From an uncultured Castellaniella sp. (GTDB lineage Bacteria; Pseudomonadota; Gammaproteobacteria; Burkholderiales; Burkholderiaceae_B), in NCBI RefSeq assembly GCF_937988725.1, contig NZ_CALKHS010000010.1, positions 372,001 to 436,000 on the forward strand: 64,000 nt of DNA, read 5' to 3'. Positions 16,746-25,098 of this stretch are shown here, piece after piece. Positions within the stretch are counted from its first letter, which is position 1. Each line of letters opens with the position of its first letter. The notes beneath the pieces are model-generated. The model did no database searches. It had not been told where the DNA came from and saw only the letters and a program-made list of their open reading frames with translations. Position numbers and translations under genes: made by a program.

Positions 16746-17867
16746 TCACTGCCGCTTCTCGTTGGCCGTCTTGACCATGCTGTCATACAGGGTGAGGATG
16801 CGCGACCGGTACGGAAAGACCATTTCCGCAAAGCCGGTCTGTGAATCCAGGACTTTCTTGAAGAAAGGATTGGCTGCGGCGTATTTCGCCGTGACCTTCT
16901 TTTCTTCCTCGATGAAGCGGGTGTAGTAGTCGGGAGGCGTGTCCAGGACCTTGACGCCTTCCTTGTCCATGAACTCGTGCAGCGCGACGGAATTGTCGTA
17001 TATGTTCGCATCCAGGGTATCGGCGATGTTCGCCTTCGCGGCGATCCGGATGATTTCCTTCAGATCGTCCGGCAGCGACTTCCAGTAGTCCCCGTTGATG
17101 AAGATCTGCCCGATGTCGGTCTGCTGATGCAGGCCCTGCAGATAATAGTATTTCCATATTTTCTGCAGCCCCAGATTGCGGTCGTCCGCGGGGCCGATCC
17201 ATTCCGCGGCGTCGATCACGCCCCTCTGGGCCGAAGGCACGATGTCGCCGCCGGGCACGCCCACCGCCGAAATGCCCATGGCCTGATAGGTTTCCCCGGG
17301 GATGCCCGGCGGGGAGCGATATTTGAAGCTCTTGAATTCATTGACGTCCTTGATCGGTTTCTTGAACCATCCCAGGGGATCGGGCCCCATGGGCTGCATC
17401 AGGAAGGCCTTGACGTTGTAATGCATGACGTCTTCCAGGAGCTCCTTGTAGAGCTGCTCCCCTCCCCCCTTGTAGTACCACGCGACCATGCTGGCCTGAT
17501 CCAGGCCCGTGCTGGCGGGCGCGTTCGAAAAAAGGACGAACGCCGAATTCTTGCCGGAGAAATAATTGGGCCAGACATAGCCCGCCTTGACCACGTCATT
17601 GCTGACCGCATCCAGGATCTCGAACGGCCCCACCACGGCGCCGGCCGCCAGCACTTCGATCTTCAGCCGGCCGCCGGACATCAGATCCACCTGCTTGGAG
17701 AACTGCTCCAGCAGCTTGAAATACAAGCTGGCGTTGGGGACGGCCGTCTGGATGGAGAATTTGTAGACTTGCTGGTCGGCCGCCTGGGTGGCGGCGGGCG
17801 CGCTCATCAGCAGGCCGGCCGAAATGCATAGTATTCCAGCGAGTTTGGCTTTAAAAACACGAATCAT
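16746..17867 (-). CDS. dctP: TRAP transporter substrate-binding protein (DctP family, TakP-like)
   Basis: Periplasmic solute receptor of 373 residues with a signal peptide (ILCISAGLLMSAPAATQA). Typical blocks are SGGRLKIEVLAAGAVVGPFE, the carboxylate-binding arginine region FKSFKYRSPPGIPGE, and PSAQRGVIDAAEWIGPADD. The last resembles the 2-oxoacid/monocarboxylate group represented by TakP more than classic C4-dicarboxylate receptors. AAGGAGA precedes the ATG at 17867, and a small hairpin lies just upstream of that site. It is last in the GMC-dctQ-dctM-dctP unit. The ligand is probably a hydroxylated or oxo monocarboxylate (inference). Confidence 0.92.
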   Translation of the reverse strand: MIRVFKAKLAGILCISAGLLMSAPAATQAADQQVYKFSIQTAVPNASLYFKLLEQFSKQVDLMSGGRLKIEVLAAGAVVGPFEILDAVSNDVVKAGYVWPNYFSGKNSAFVLFSNAPASTGLDQASMVAWYYKGGGEQLYKELLEDVMHYNVKAFLMQPMGPDPLGWFKKPIKDVNEFKSFKYRSPPGIPGETYQAMGISAVGVPGGDIVPSAQRGVIDAAEWIGPADDRNLGLQKIWKYYYLQGLHQQTDIGQIFINGDYWKSLPDDLKEIIRIAAKANIADTLDANIYDNSVALHEFMDKEGVKVLDTPPDYYTRFIEEEKKVTAKYAAANPFFKKVLDSQTGFAEMVFPYRSRILTLYDSMVKTANEKRQ

Positions 17868-17881
17868 GATGGTCTCCTTGA

Positions 17882-17897
17882 GTCAAACAGATTTGAC
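17882..17897 (-). other. Short hairpin between dctM and dctP
   Basis: GTCAAA (17882-17887), loop CAGA, TTTGAC (17892-17897), a perfect 6-bp stem directly ahead of the dctP ribosome binding site in a 74-base gap. Such intercistronic hairpins often protect the distal mRNA so that a binding protein is made in excess over its membrane partners. That role is inferred from position only. Confidence 0.45.
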
Positions 17898-17941
17898 AAG
17901 CTAGGTCACGCCATGGCTCACCCTCCGCAAGAATGGGTTCG

Positions 17942-19264
17942 TCAATCCGCAAGGCCCGTGACCTGCGGCAACCAATGGACCAGGATCGGGAACTTGATGA
18001 GAAGCAGGACGACCAGCACCTGCAGCCCGACGAACTGGATCATCCCCAGATAGATGTCCTTCATGCTCCACTGCGGCACGACCCCCTTGAGAAAGTACGA
18101 GGACAGCGCCAGCGGCGGCGTCAGCCAGGAGGTCTGCAGCGTGACGGCGATCAGGATGCTGAACCAGAGGATGTCGAAGTCCAGGCTATGGGCCACCGGC
18201 AGCAGGATGGGAACGACCACCAGGACGATCGGTATCCATTCCAGCGGGCCGCCCAGCAGGAAGATCAGGAACAGCATCAGCAGCAGCATGATCAGCGGCG
18301 AGACCGGCAAGGACGTGAGGATCTCGGTGATCAGCTGTCCGCTGCCCATGCGGGCGAAGACCGCCCCGAAGAAGTTGGCCGCCCCGATCAGGAACATGAT
18401 GAAGGCGCTGACTTCCATCGTCTTGATGACGGCGATTCCCAAGGCCTTCCAGCTCAGGCGCCGATAGATGAAGGTGAGCGCCAGCGAGGCGAATGCGCCT
18501 GTAGCCGCCGCATCGGTCGGGGTGGTCACCCCGCCGACGATGAGCCCCAGGGTGGAGAGGATGACCACCGTGATGGGAATGACGCCGACCAGCAGCTCGC
18601 GCATCTTGTCCAGGAACGTGAGCGGCGGGCCGTCATACGGGATCGGCGGCCCCAGCTTGGGGTTGATCTGGCAGCGGATGACGGTGTAGAGCAGATAGAC
18701 GCCCGAGAGCATCAGGCCCGGCACCACGGCGGCGGCGAACAGCGTGGACACCGGGATTCCGACCAGCGGACCCATGACGATCAGCATCACGCTCGGGGGA
18801 ATCAGGATCCCGAGCGTGCCGCCCGCGGCGATCACGCCCGCCGACAGGCGGGTGTCGTAATTGCTGCGGATCAGCATGGGAGCGGCCATGACTCCCAGCA
18901 CCGTCACCGAGGCGCCGACGATGCCGGTCGCCGCCGCGAACAGCGTGGCCGTCGCCAGGACGATGATGTAGAGCGAGCCCTTGTATTTCCCCAGCATGAT
19001 CTGCAAGGCGCGGAACATGCGGTCCATCAGGCCGGACTGGTCCAGGACGTAGCCCATGAACAGGAACAGGGGAATGGCGGCCAGTTCGACGCTGGTCATC
19101 AGGGAAAAGAACTGATAGGTCAGCAGGTTGAACACCTGCTGGCCGATGGCCATGAAACCGAACAGCAAGGCCACGAAAATGAACACGAAAGCCATCGGAA
19201 AGCCGGTGAGCACGCCCACCACGGCGACCAGCAGGGATACGAGGCCGAGAACCGGATCGCTCAT
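17942..19264 (-). CDS. dctM: TRAP transporter large permease (DctM)
   Basis: Large membrane subunit of 440 residues, about 12 membrane segments, which uses the sodium gradient to move substrate delivered by DctP. Family blocks visible are FPMAFVFIFVALLFGFMAIG near the N-terminus, ATGIVGASVTVLGVMA, GGTLGILIPPSVMLI and PTDAAATGAFASL. The ATG at 19264 overlaps the dctQ stop by four bases. An open frame running upstream to 19405 is a shadow of dctQ. Confidence 0.95.
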   Translation of the reverse strand: MSDPVLGLVSLLVAVVGVLTGFPMAFVFIFVALLFGFMAIGQQVFNLLTYQFFSLMTSVELAAIPLFLFMGYVLDQSGLMDRMFRALQIMLGKYKGSLYIIVLATATLFAAATGIVGASVTVLGVMAAPMLIRSNYDTRLSAGVIAAGGTLGILIPPSVMLIVMGPLVGIPVSTLFAAAVVPGLMLSGVYLLYTVIRCQINPKLGPPIPYDGPPLTFLDKMRELLVGVIPITVVILSTLGLIVGGVTTPTDAAATGAFASLALTFIYRRLSWKALGIAVIKTMEVSAFIMFLIGAANFFGAVFARMGSGQLITEILTSLPVSPLIMLLLMLFLIFLLGGPLEWIPIVLVVVPILLPVAHSLDFDILWFSILIAVTLQTSWLTPPLALSSYFLKGVVPQWSMKDIYLGMIQFVGLQVLVVLLLIKFPILVHWLPQVTGLAD

Positions 19265-19818
19265 GATTGGGGCTCCTTGTTCCGGAAGGGCGTGTTGTGG
19301 CGGATGACCCAGCAGGCCTTGATCAGCTCGGCCGCGCCTTGCAGCAGCAACAGAAAGACCGTGATCGGAATCACGGCCTTGAGCGGATAGATCGGCGGCA
19401 TCCACGGGCTTTGGGGATAGAGCTCGTGCTGCATCCAGGATTGACCGGCGAACCGCAGGCTGACTAGGAAGAACAATGTCATCGCGGGGAAGTACAGCGC
19501 GACATACAGCACCGCATCCAGCAAGGCCTGCCAGCGCGGCTTGAGCAACGCCAGCAGGAAATCCGCCCGGACGTGGCTGCCCTTCTGCAAGGCGTAGGCC
19601 GCCCCCAGCATGAAAATCGTGCTGGAGAGCATGTACGTCATGTCATAGGCCCAGATGGTGGGCTTGTTGAAGACGTAGCGGGACGTCACTTCGTAGACCA
19701 GCGCGCCGGTCAGGGGCAGAATCAGCCAGGCCGCCAGTTTGCCGATCAGCCGCGACGGGTATTCCAGCGCCGCCAGCAGCCTGCGCAGCCCGGGTGAAGG
19801 TTCTCGATCGTTGTCCAT
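19261..19818 (-). CDS. dctQ: TRAP transporter small permease (DctQ)
   Basis: Small membrane subunit of 185 residues with four membrane segments. It carries the DctQ pattern (VTSRYVFNKPTIWAYDMTYML, then GSHVRADFLL). It is translated between the GMC oxidoreductase (21 bases upstream) and dctM (4-base overlap), so transporter and enzyme belong to one transcript. Confidence 0.93.
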   Translation of the reverse strand: MDNDREPSPGLRRLLAALEYPSRLIGKLAAWLILPLTGALVYEVTSRYVFNKPTIWAYDMTYMLSSTIFMLGAAYALQKGSHVRADFLLALLKPRWQALLDAVLYVALYFPAMTLFFLVSLRFAGQSWMQHELYPQSPWMPPIYPLKAVIPITVFLLLLQGAAELIKACWVIRHNTPFRNKEPQS

Positions 19819-19839
19819 GGTTGTCTCGGCTCCTTGCGG

Positions 19840-21474
19840 TCAGTGCGGAACTTCCGATGAAACGGGCGGCCGGGCGGCGTCGGCGAGAATGAACTCCGCG
19901 GCGCGTTCGGCCATCATGATGATGGGGACGTTCGTGTTGCCGGAGACCAGCGTCGGCATGACGGATCCATCCACCACGCGCAGCCGGTCGATTCCGTGGA
20001 CTTGCATGTGATGGTCGACGACCGCCTGGGGATCGGTGCGCGGCCCCATTTTTGCCGTGCCCGTGGGATGGAAGATGGTGGCGCCATGCTCGCGGCAGAA
20101 ATGCAGGATCTCGTCATCGCTGCGGGCATCGAGGCCCGGCCTGTATTCACGGGCCATCAGGTCTTTCATGGGCTCCGTGTCGGCGATGCGGCGAGCGAGG
20201 CGCACCGCCGCGATGGCCGTGCGCCGGTCGAGTTCGGCGTCCAGATAGTTGGGCTGCATCGACGGGGGCTGGAGGGGATCGGGGGACTGGATCCGCACAT
20301 GGCCGCGCGATTCGGGGCGCAGCTGACAGACGGAATAGGTGCAGCCGGAAAAATCATGCACCTTGGCGCCGGCCAGATCGGCCGACAGCGTACCCAGGTG
20401 GAACTGGACGTCGGGGCGGTCCGATTCGGGCAGGGCCCGGCAGAACAGCGCCCCCTGGTTGATGCCGATGGCCAGCGGCCCGCTGCGAAACAGCAGCCAC
20501 TGCAGCCCCATCCGGGCCCGGCCCCAAAGACTGCGCAACTGGTCGTTGTTGGTGATCGGCTTGGTGACCTCATAGATCAGGCGCAATTGCAGGTGGTCCT
20601 GCAGGTTCTCGCCGACGCCGGGCAGGTCCCGCACGACCGGAATGCCATGACGCTGCACCAGGCTCGCCGCGCCGATCCCGGAGAGCTGAAGCAATTGGGG
20701 CGACAGGAGCGCGCCCGCGCACAGGATGACTTCCCGGTTGGCCTTCAGGGTCCGCGACTGGCCGCCAATCTGGTATTCCACCGCCGACGCGCATGAGCCC
20801 TGCAGAATCACGCGCGTCGCCCGCGCGCGGGTGAGAATCCTGAGATTGGATCTGCCGCGCGCGGGCTTCAGATACGCCACGGCCGAGGAACAGCGCCAGC
20901 CCCCGTGGGTGGTGAGCTGGTAGTAGCCGACGCCTTCCTGGACGCCGGTATTGAAGTCGTCCGTCCGGGGGATGCCGTTGGCCTCGGCGGACCGGATGAA
21001 GGCTTCCACCAGCTCGTGCCTGGCGCGGATGGAGGACGCGTACAAGGGACCGTCGGTGCCCCGCGTGGGTCCCGGTCCCAGGTCATTGTGTTCGAGCTTC
21101 CGAAAATACGGCAGGCACTCGTCCCAGCTCCAGCCCGGATTCCCCAGATCGGCCCAATGATCGTAGTCCTGCTTCTGTCCGCGGATGTAGATCAGGCCGT
21201 TGATCGAACTGCTGCCGCCCAGCGTCTTGCCGCGCGGCCAGTAGATCCTGCGCCCCAGCATATTGGGCTCGGGATCGGTGTAGAAGCCCCAGTTCACATC
21301 CTTGTCGAACATCGTGCGGCCGTAACCGATCGGAATGTGGATCCAGAGATTGGTGTCCGGCGGCCCGGCCTCGAGCAGACAGACGCTGTGCTTGCCGTTC
21401 TCGCTCAGCCTGTTGGCCAGGACACAGCCGGCGGATCCGGCGCCCACGATGATGTAATCTACAGCCTGGCTCAT
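19840..21474 (-). CDS. GMC-family FAD-dependent alcohol/choline dehydrogenase-like oxidoreductase
   Basis: Flavoprotein of 544 residues oxidising an alcohol group. The FAD motif is IIVGAGSAGCVLANRLSE at the N-terminus. GMC signature 1 lies around WPRGKTLGGSSSINGLIYIRG and signature 2 around GALLSPQLLQLSGIG. The catalytic region near the end includes FHPTGTAKMG and VVDGSVMPTLVSGNTNVP. The ATG at 21474 has GGGAG about 10 bases upstream; an earlier in-frame start at 21558 lies in the promoter region. It is the first gene of the unit that ends with the TRAP transporter. It therefore probably oxidises the imported compound or a derivative. The substrate is not identifiable. Confidence 0.9.
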   Translation of the reverse strand: MSQAVDYIIVGAGSAGCVLANRLSENGKHSVCLLEAGPPDTNLWIHIPIGYGRTMFDKDVNWGFYTDPEPNMLGRRIYWPRGKTLGGSSSINGLIYIRGQKQDYDHWADLGNPGWSWDECLPYFRKLEHNDLGPGPTRGTDGPLYASSIRARHELVEAFIRSAEANGIPRTDDFNTGVQEGVGYYQLTTHGGWRCSSAVAYLKPARGRSNLRILTRARATRVILQGSCASAVEYQIGGQSRTLKANREVILCAGALLSPQLLQLSGIGAASLVQRHGIPVVRDLPGVGENLQDHLQLRLIYEVTKPITNNDQLRSLWGRARMGLQWLLFRSGPLAIGINQGALFCRALPESDRPDVQFHLGTLSADLAGAKVHDFSGCTYSVCQLRPESRGHVRIQSPDPLQPPSMQPNYLDAELDRRTAIAAVRLARRIADTEPMKDLMAREYRPGLDARSDDEILHFCREHGATIFHPTGTAKMGPRTDPQAVVDHHMQVHGIDRLRVVDGSVMPTLVSGNTNVPIIMMAERAAEFILADAARPPVSSEVPH

Positions 21475-21589
21475 ACGACGGCGTCTCCCTTGTGCATGCT
21501 GGGCGGTGATCTTTTTTATTTCCGGCCAGTGTGACCGGGCCCGCCCGTACGTCACCATGGGGTTAATACTATGAATTCCACCAGTGGCA

Positions 21590-21606
21590 CGAAATGTGTC
21601 ATTTCG
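21590..21606. promoter_or_regulatory. Perfect palindrome, candidate IclR operator
   Basis: CGAAATG (21590-21596), TGT, CATTTCG (21600-21606). It is a 7-bp perfect inverted repeat with a 3-base spacer in the 166-base gap between divergent GMC oxidoreductase and iclR genes. It ends 34 bases before the regulator ATG. Its size and symmetry suit an IclR dimer. Confidence 0.6.
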
Positions 21607-21640
21607 GTTTCAGTTGCCATCGGCTGATCACGGTCCCCGC

Positions 21641-22405
21641 ATGGAAAAACCCATCGATCGTTCTTTGCGCGTGCTCCACATCCTGGAAAAACTGGCGATC
21701 GCGGCCCATCCGCAGACCCTGACGCAACTGGCCCAGCGCACCGGAGTGCCGAAATCCAGTCTCATGCGGACCCTCCATGAAATGGAACGCGCATCCTACG
21801 TGACCCGCCTGCCCGGCCAAAGGGGATATGTCACCGGCTCACGGACCCACGAACTGGGCCTGTCCATCTTGAGAGCCCCTCAACTGCTGCGGGCGTGCCG
21901 CGCGGTCCTGGCCCGGCTCGTCGAGATCACGGGCGAAACATGCAACATGAACACGCTGTCCGGCGATACCGTGCAGTACCTGGCCCGGGTCGAAAGCCCC
22001 GGCCATCTGCGCCTGCAGCTGCACATGGATATCGGTTCCCACGTGCCGCTGCATTGCACGGCCAGCGGCAAGCTGTTCCTGGCCTTCATGCGTCCGGCGG
22101 AACAACGGGCCCTGCTGGGCAGGCTGGAACTGGCGCGCATGACGCCCAAGACCATCACCCGGCCCGAGTCGCTGATGTCGGCGCTGCTGCCGATCCAGGC
22201 GCAGGAGATGGGGATCGACGACGAGGAATTCATCGTCGGGATGGTGGCCGTCGCGGTCCCGATCCGGGATCGCGAAGGCAAGATGATCGCAGCGCTGGCC
22301 TGCCACGCGCCGACCGCGCAGGCATCGCTCCAGGACCTGATGGAAAAAGCGCCGTTCATGCGGCAGGCGGCCCGGGAACTGGGCCTGATCCTGGCAAGCG
22401 ACTAG
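21641..22405 (+). CDS. IclR-family transcriptional regulator (TRAP/GMC-linked)
   Basis: Regulator of 254 residues. The winged helix (DRSLRVLHILEKLAIAA, then LTQLAQRTGVPKSSLMRTLH) and the effector domain (VPLHCTASGKLFLAF, GIDDEEFIVGMVAVAVPI) are complete. The start at 21641 (MEKPIDRSL) matches the family; the upstream GTG at 21584 would run through the palindrome at 21590-21606. It is divergent from the GMC-dctQMP unit, which it probably controls in response to the imported compound. It is distinct from the IclR gene at 13750-14589, with little shared outside the family blocks. Confidence 0.92.
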   Translation: MEKPIDRSLRVLHILEKLAIAAHPQTLTQLAQRTGVPKSSLMRTLHEMERASYVTRLPGQRGYVTGSRTHELGLSILRAPQLLRACRAVLARLVEITGETCNMNTLSGDTVQYLARVESPGHLRLQLHMDIGSHVPLHCTASGKLFLAFMRPAEQRALLGRLELARMTPKTITRPESLMSALLPIQAQEMGIDDEEFIVGMVAVAVPIRDREGKMIAALACHAPTAQASLQDLMEKAPFMRQAARELGLILASD

Positions 22406-22431
22406 CGCCGGCCAGGACGGAATCGAGGCCC

Positions 22432-23160
22432 ATGGACCCGCAACTGCTCACCGTCACGGCGATCCTCTTCGTCGCCACCTTCATCCGCTCAGCTTTCGGT
22501 TTCGGCGAAGCGCTCATCGCCGTCCCCCTGCTGGCCTTCGCCATCCCCATCGAAGAGGCCGCGCCGGTGGTCGTGCTGATTTCCATCACGATCGCGGCGC
22601 TCATCATCGCCCAGGACTGGCGCCAGATCCATGTCGCCAGCGCGGGCAGACTGTTCCTGGCGACGGTGGGCGGCATGCCCCTGGGGCTGTGGCTGCTGAC
22701 GGCGGTGGACGAAGCCATAGTCACGGCGCTGCTGGCCGCCGTCATCATCCTGTTTTCCACGTACTGCCTGCTGCGCCGCACGCAGATCGAATTGAAGAAC
22801 GACCGCCATGCCTGGGGCTTCGGCTTCCTGGCCGGCATCCTGGGCGGCGCCTACGGCATGAGCGGTCCTCCCCTGGTGATCTACGGCGCCCTGCGCCGCT
22901 GGTCGCCCCAGCATTTCCGGGCCACCCTGCAGGGGTACTTCCTGCCGGCCAGCATCCTGACGCTGATCGGATACAGCGTGACGGGCCTCTGGACCAGCTC
23001 GGTCACGCACTACTACATCTGGGCGCTGCCGCCCGCCGTACTGGCCAGTTTCCTGGGCCGCGCCGTGAATCGCCGCATCAAAGGCCCGGCCTTCCTGCGC
23101 TGGGTCCATCTGGGCCTGATCGCCATCGGCGTCCTGCTGCTGGCCCGGACCCTGGGGTGA
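22432..23160 (+). CDS. TauE/SafE-family membrane permease
   Basis: Integral membrane protein of 242 residues with about eight membrane segments in the two-repeat pattern of the TauE/SafE (DUF81) family. The repeat cores are FIRSAFGFGEALIAVPLLAF and GFLAGILGGAYGMSGPPLVI. Relatives export sulfite, sulfoacetate or other organic anions, or take them up. It starts 26 bases after the iclR stop and is probably co-transcribed with it. Whether it serves the same substrate as the TRAP system is unknown. The ATG at 22432 was taken; the open frame upstream is a shadow of iclR. Confidence 0.88.
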   Translation: MDPQLLTVTAILFVATFIRSAFGFGEALIAVPLLAFAIPIEEAAPVVVLISITIAALIIAQDWRQIHVASAGRLFLATVGGMPLGLWLLTAVDEAIVTALLAAVIILFSTYCLLRRTQIELKNDRHAWGFGFLAGILGGAYGMSGPPLVIYGALRRWSPQHFRATLQGYFLPASILTLIGYSVTGLWTSSVTHYYIWALPPAVLASFLGRAVNRRIKGPAFLRWVHLGLIAIGVLLLARTLG

Positions 23161-23219
23161 CGCGCGTCCGCGCTATCATGAGCGCCGGTTCGTCCGATTT
23201 GGATATTTTGGAATTCATC

Positions 23220-24140
23220 ATGGAAAATCTTGCCGCCGACGGGCTCCAGCCTCTGCCCGGATGCGCCCTCCTGAACATCGAGGGACCCGACGCCCTGACG
23301 TTCCTGCACGGACAATTGACGCATACCGTGACCGGCCTGGACGGCGAACGGGCCGCGCCGGCCGCCTACTGCACGGCCCAGGGCCGCCTGCTGGCCAACG
23401 GCGTGCTGTGGCGGGCGCGGGACGACCGCATCACCTGGATGGTCTCGCGGGATCTGGCGGAGACGCTGATCCGGCGCTTGCGCATGTTCGTGCTGCGCAC
23501 CAAGGTCACGATCAGCCTGGACGAGACGACCCAGGTCGGCGGCGCCTGGGGCGCGGGGTCGGTGCCGGACTCGTTGCATGGGGCGCCGGCCTGGACGCGG
23601 GCATCCATCGAGGGCGCCGACTGGATCGTGGCGCCGATGTCCCGCGCGGAACGGCCCGCGGCCTGGCGGCTGGCGGCCGACGCGGCCCCGGACACGGCCG
23701 GCGCGGCGCAGGCCGGCGCCTGGGCGGCCCTGCGGCTGGCCGGCGGCTGGCCCCGGATCCAGGCGGCGTCCCAGGACCTGTTCCTGCCCGCTTCCCTGGA
23801 CATGGACCTGAACGGCACCATCGACTTCGCCAAGGGCTGCTACCCCGGCCAGGAAGTCATCGCCCGCAGCCACTACCGGGGCACGGTCAAGCGCCGCCTG
23901 GCGCACGGCACCGCCTCGTGGTCGCCGGACGCTCCCCCGCCGCCGCCCGCGACCGACCTGTATCCCGCCGGTGAAACGGGGAGTCGGCCCGTGGGCCGCG
24001 TGATCGAATCCGCGGTCCACCAGGGGCTGCTGCACGTGGCGGCCGAAATCACCCTGTCGGACTGGCCGGCCATGCGCTACGCCGTGGGCGCGCCCGACGG
24101 CGCGGCGCTGAGCATGCGGATGCCGTCGGAAGCCGCCTGA
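23220..24140 (+). CDS. ygfZ: Folate-binding protein YgfZ (Fe-S cluster repair/assembly factor)
   Basis: Tetrahydrofolate-dependent factor for maintenance of iron-sulfur enzymes, 306 residues. The family signature with its cysteine is clear: FAKGCYPGQEVIARSHYRG. The N-terminal GcvT-like part has LNIEGPDALTFLHGQLT. I chose the ATG at 23220, preceded by GGAATTC; an in-frame ATG 14 codons upstream (23178) lacks a site. In related betaproteobacteria this gene is usually divergent from mltG. Here mltG lies 16 kb away. Confidence 0.9.
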   Translation: MENLAADGLQPLPGCALLNIEGPDALTFLHGQLTHTVTGLDGERAAPAAYCTAQGRLLANGVLWRARDDRITWMVSRDLAETLIRRLRMFVLRTKVTISLDETTQVGGAWGAGSVPDSLHGAPAWTRASIEGADWIVAPMSRAERPAAWRLAADAAPDTAGAAQAGAWAALRLAGGWPRIQAASQDLFLPASLDMDLNGTIDFAKGCYPGQEVIARSHYRGTVKRRLAHGTASWSPDAPPPPPATDLYPAGETGSRPVGRVIESAVHQGLLHVAAEITLSDWPAMRYAVGAPDGAALSMRMPSEAA

Positions 24141-24162
24141 TCCTGCGCCGGCGAACCGCCGG

Positions 24163-25056
24163 TCAACGCGGCTGGTGATACAGCTTCAGGATGCTGGAGA
24201 AATCCAGCTTTCCATGGCCTTGCGTGCTGTGCAGGGCGTAGAGATTGCGCGCCAGTTCGCCCAGGGGGGTCGTGGCGCGCGACAGCATGGAGGCCTCTGC
24301 CGCCAGGCCCAGGTCCTTCAGCATCAGGTCCACGCCGAAGCCGCCTTCGTAGTCATGCGAGGCCGGCGCGTGGTCCATGACGCCGGGCCAGGGGTTGTAC
24401 AGTTCCGTCGCCCAATTGCGCCCGGAACTCTTGGCGATGATGTCGGACAGGGTCTTGGGGTCCAGGCCGTTGGCGACGCCCAGGGCCAGGGCTTCGGCCG
24501 TGCCGGCCATCAGGATGCCCAGCAGCATGTTGTTGCAGATCTTGGCCACCTGCCCCGCCCCCGCGTCGCCGGCGTGGAAGATGTTCTTGCCCATGACCTG
24601 CAGATACGGCGCGGCCGCCTCCAGGTCGGCGGCCGCGCCGCCGACGATGAAGGTCAGGGTGCCCGCCGCCGCTCCGCCCGTGCCGCCCGACACCGGCGCA
24701 TCCAGCATGCGGATGCCGTGTTCCGCCGCCGCTTTCGACACTTTGCGGGCCGATTCGGGAGCGATGGTGCTGCATTCCAGCACCAGGGTGTTCCTGGCGA
24801 TGGCCTTCAGGAGGCCGTTTTCCCCCAGATACAGGCCTTCGACATGGCGACTGGCCGGCAGCATGGTGACGACCAGGTCCACGCCCGCCACCGCTTCGGC
24901 CGCCGAGGCGACTGCCGTGGCGCCGGCCTGGGTGGCGGCCTTCAGGGCCGCCGGCACCAGGTCGAAGACCTTCAGGGCGTGGCCGGCCTTCAGCAGGTTC
25001 TGCGCCATCGGGCCGCCCATGTGGCCCAGACCGATGAAACCAATCGTGCTGCTCAT
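24163..25056 (-). CDS. mmsB: 3-hydroxyisobutyrate dehydrogenase
   Basis: NAD-dependent oxidation of 3-hydroxyisobutyrate to methylmalonate semialdehyde in valine breakdown, 297 residues. The Rossmann motif is FIGLGHMGGPMAQNLLKAGH. The substrate-binding stretch is LDAPVSGGTGGAAAGTLTFI, and the catalytic lysine is in GAGQVAKICNNMLLG. AAGGAG precedes the ATG. It follows the hydrolase gene by 42 bases and ends the cluster. It is convergent with ygfZ across 22 bases. Confidence 0.93.
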   Translation of the reverse strand: MSSTIGFIGLGHMGGPMAQNLLKAGHALKVFDLVPAALKAATQAGATAVASAAEAVAGVDLVVTMLPASRHVEGLYLGENGLLKAIARNTLVLECSTIAPESARKVSKAAAEHGIRMLDAPVSGGTGGAAAGTLTFIVGGAAADLEAAAPYLQVMGKNIFHAGDAGAGQVAKICNNMLLGILMAGTAEALALGVANGLDPKTLSDIIAKSSGRNWATELYNPWPGVMDHAPASHDYEGGFGVDLMLKDLGLAAEASMLSRATTPLGELARNLYALHSTQGHGKLDFSSILKLYHQPR

Positions 25057-25098
25057 GGATGTCTCCTTGAAATTATTGTGGGAATTCGATGAAGAGGG

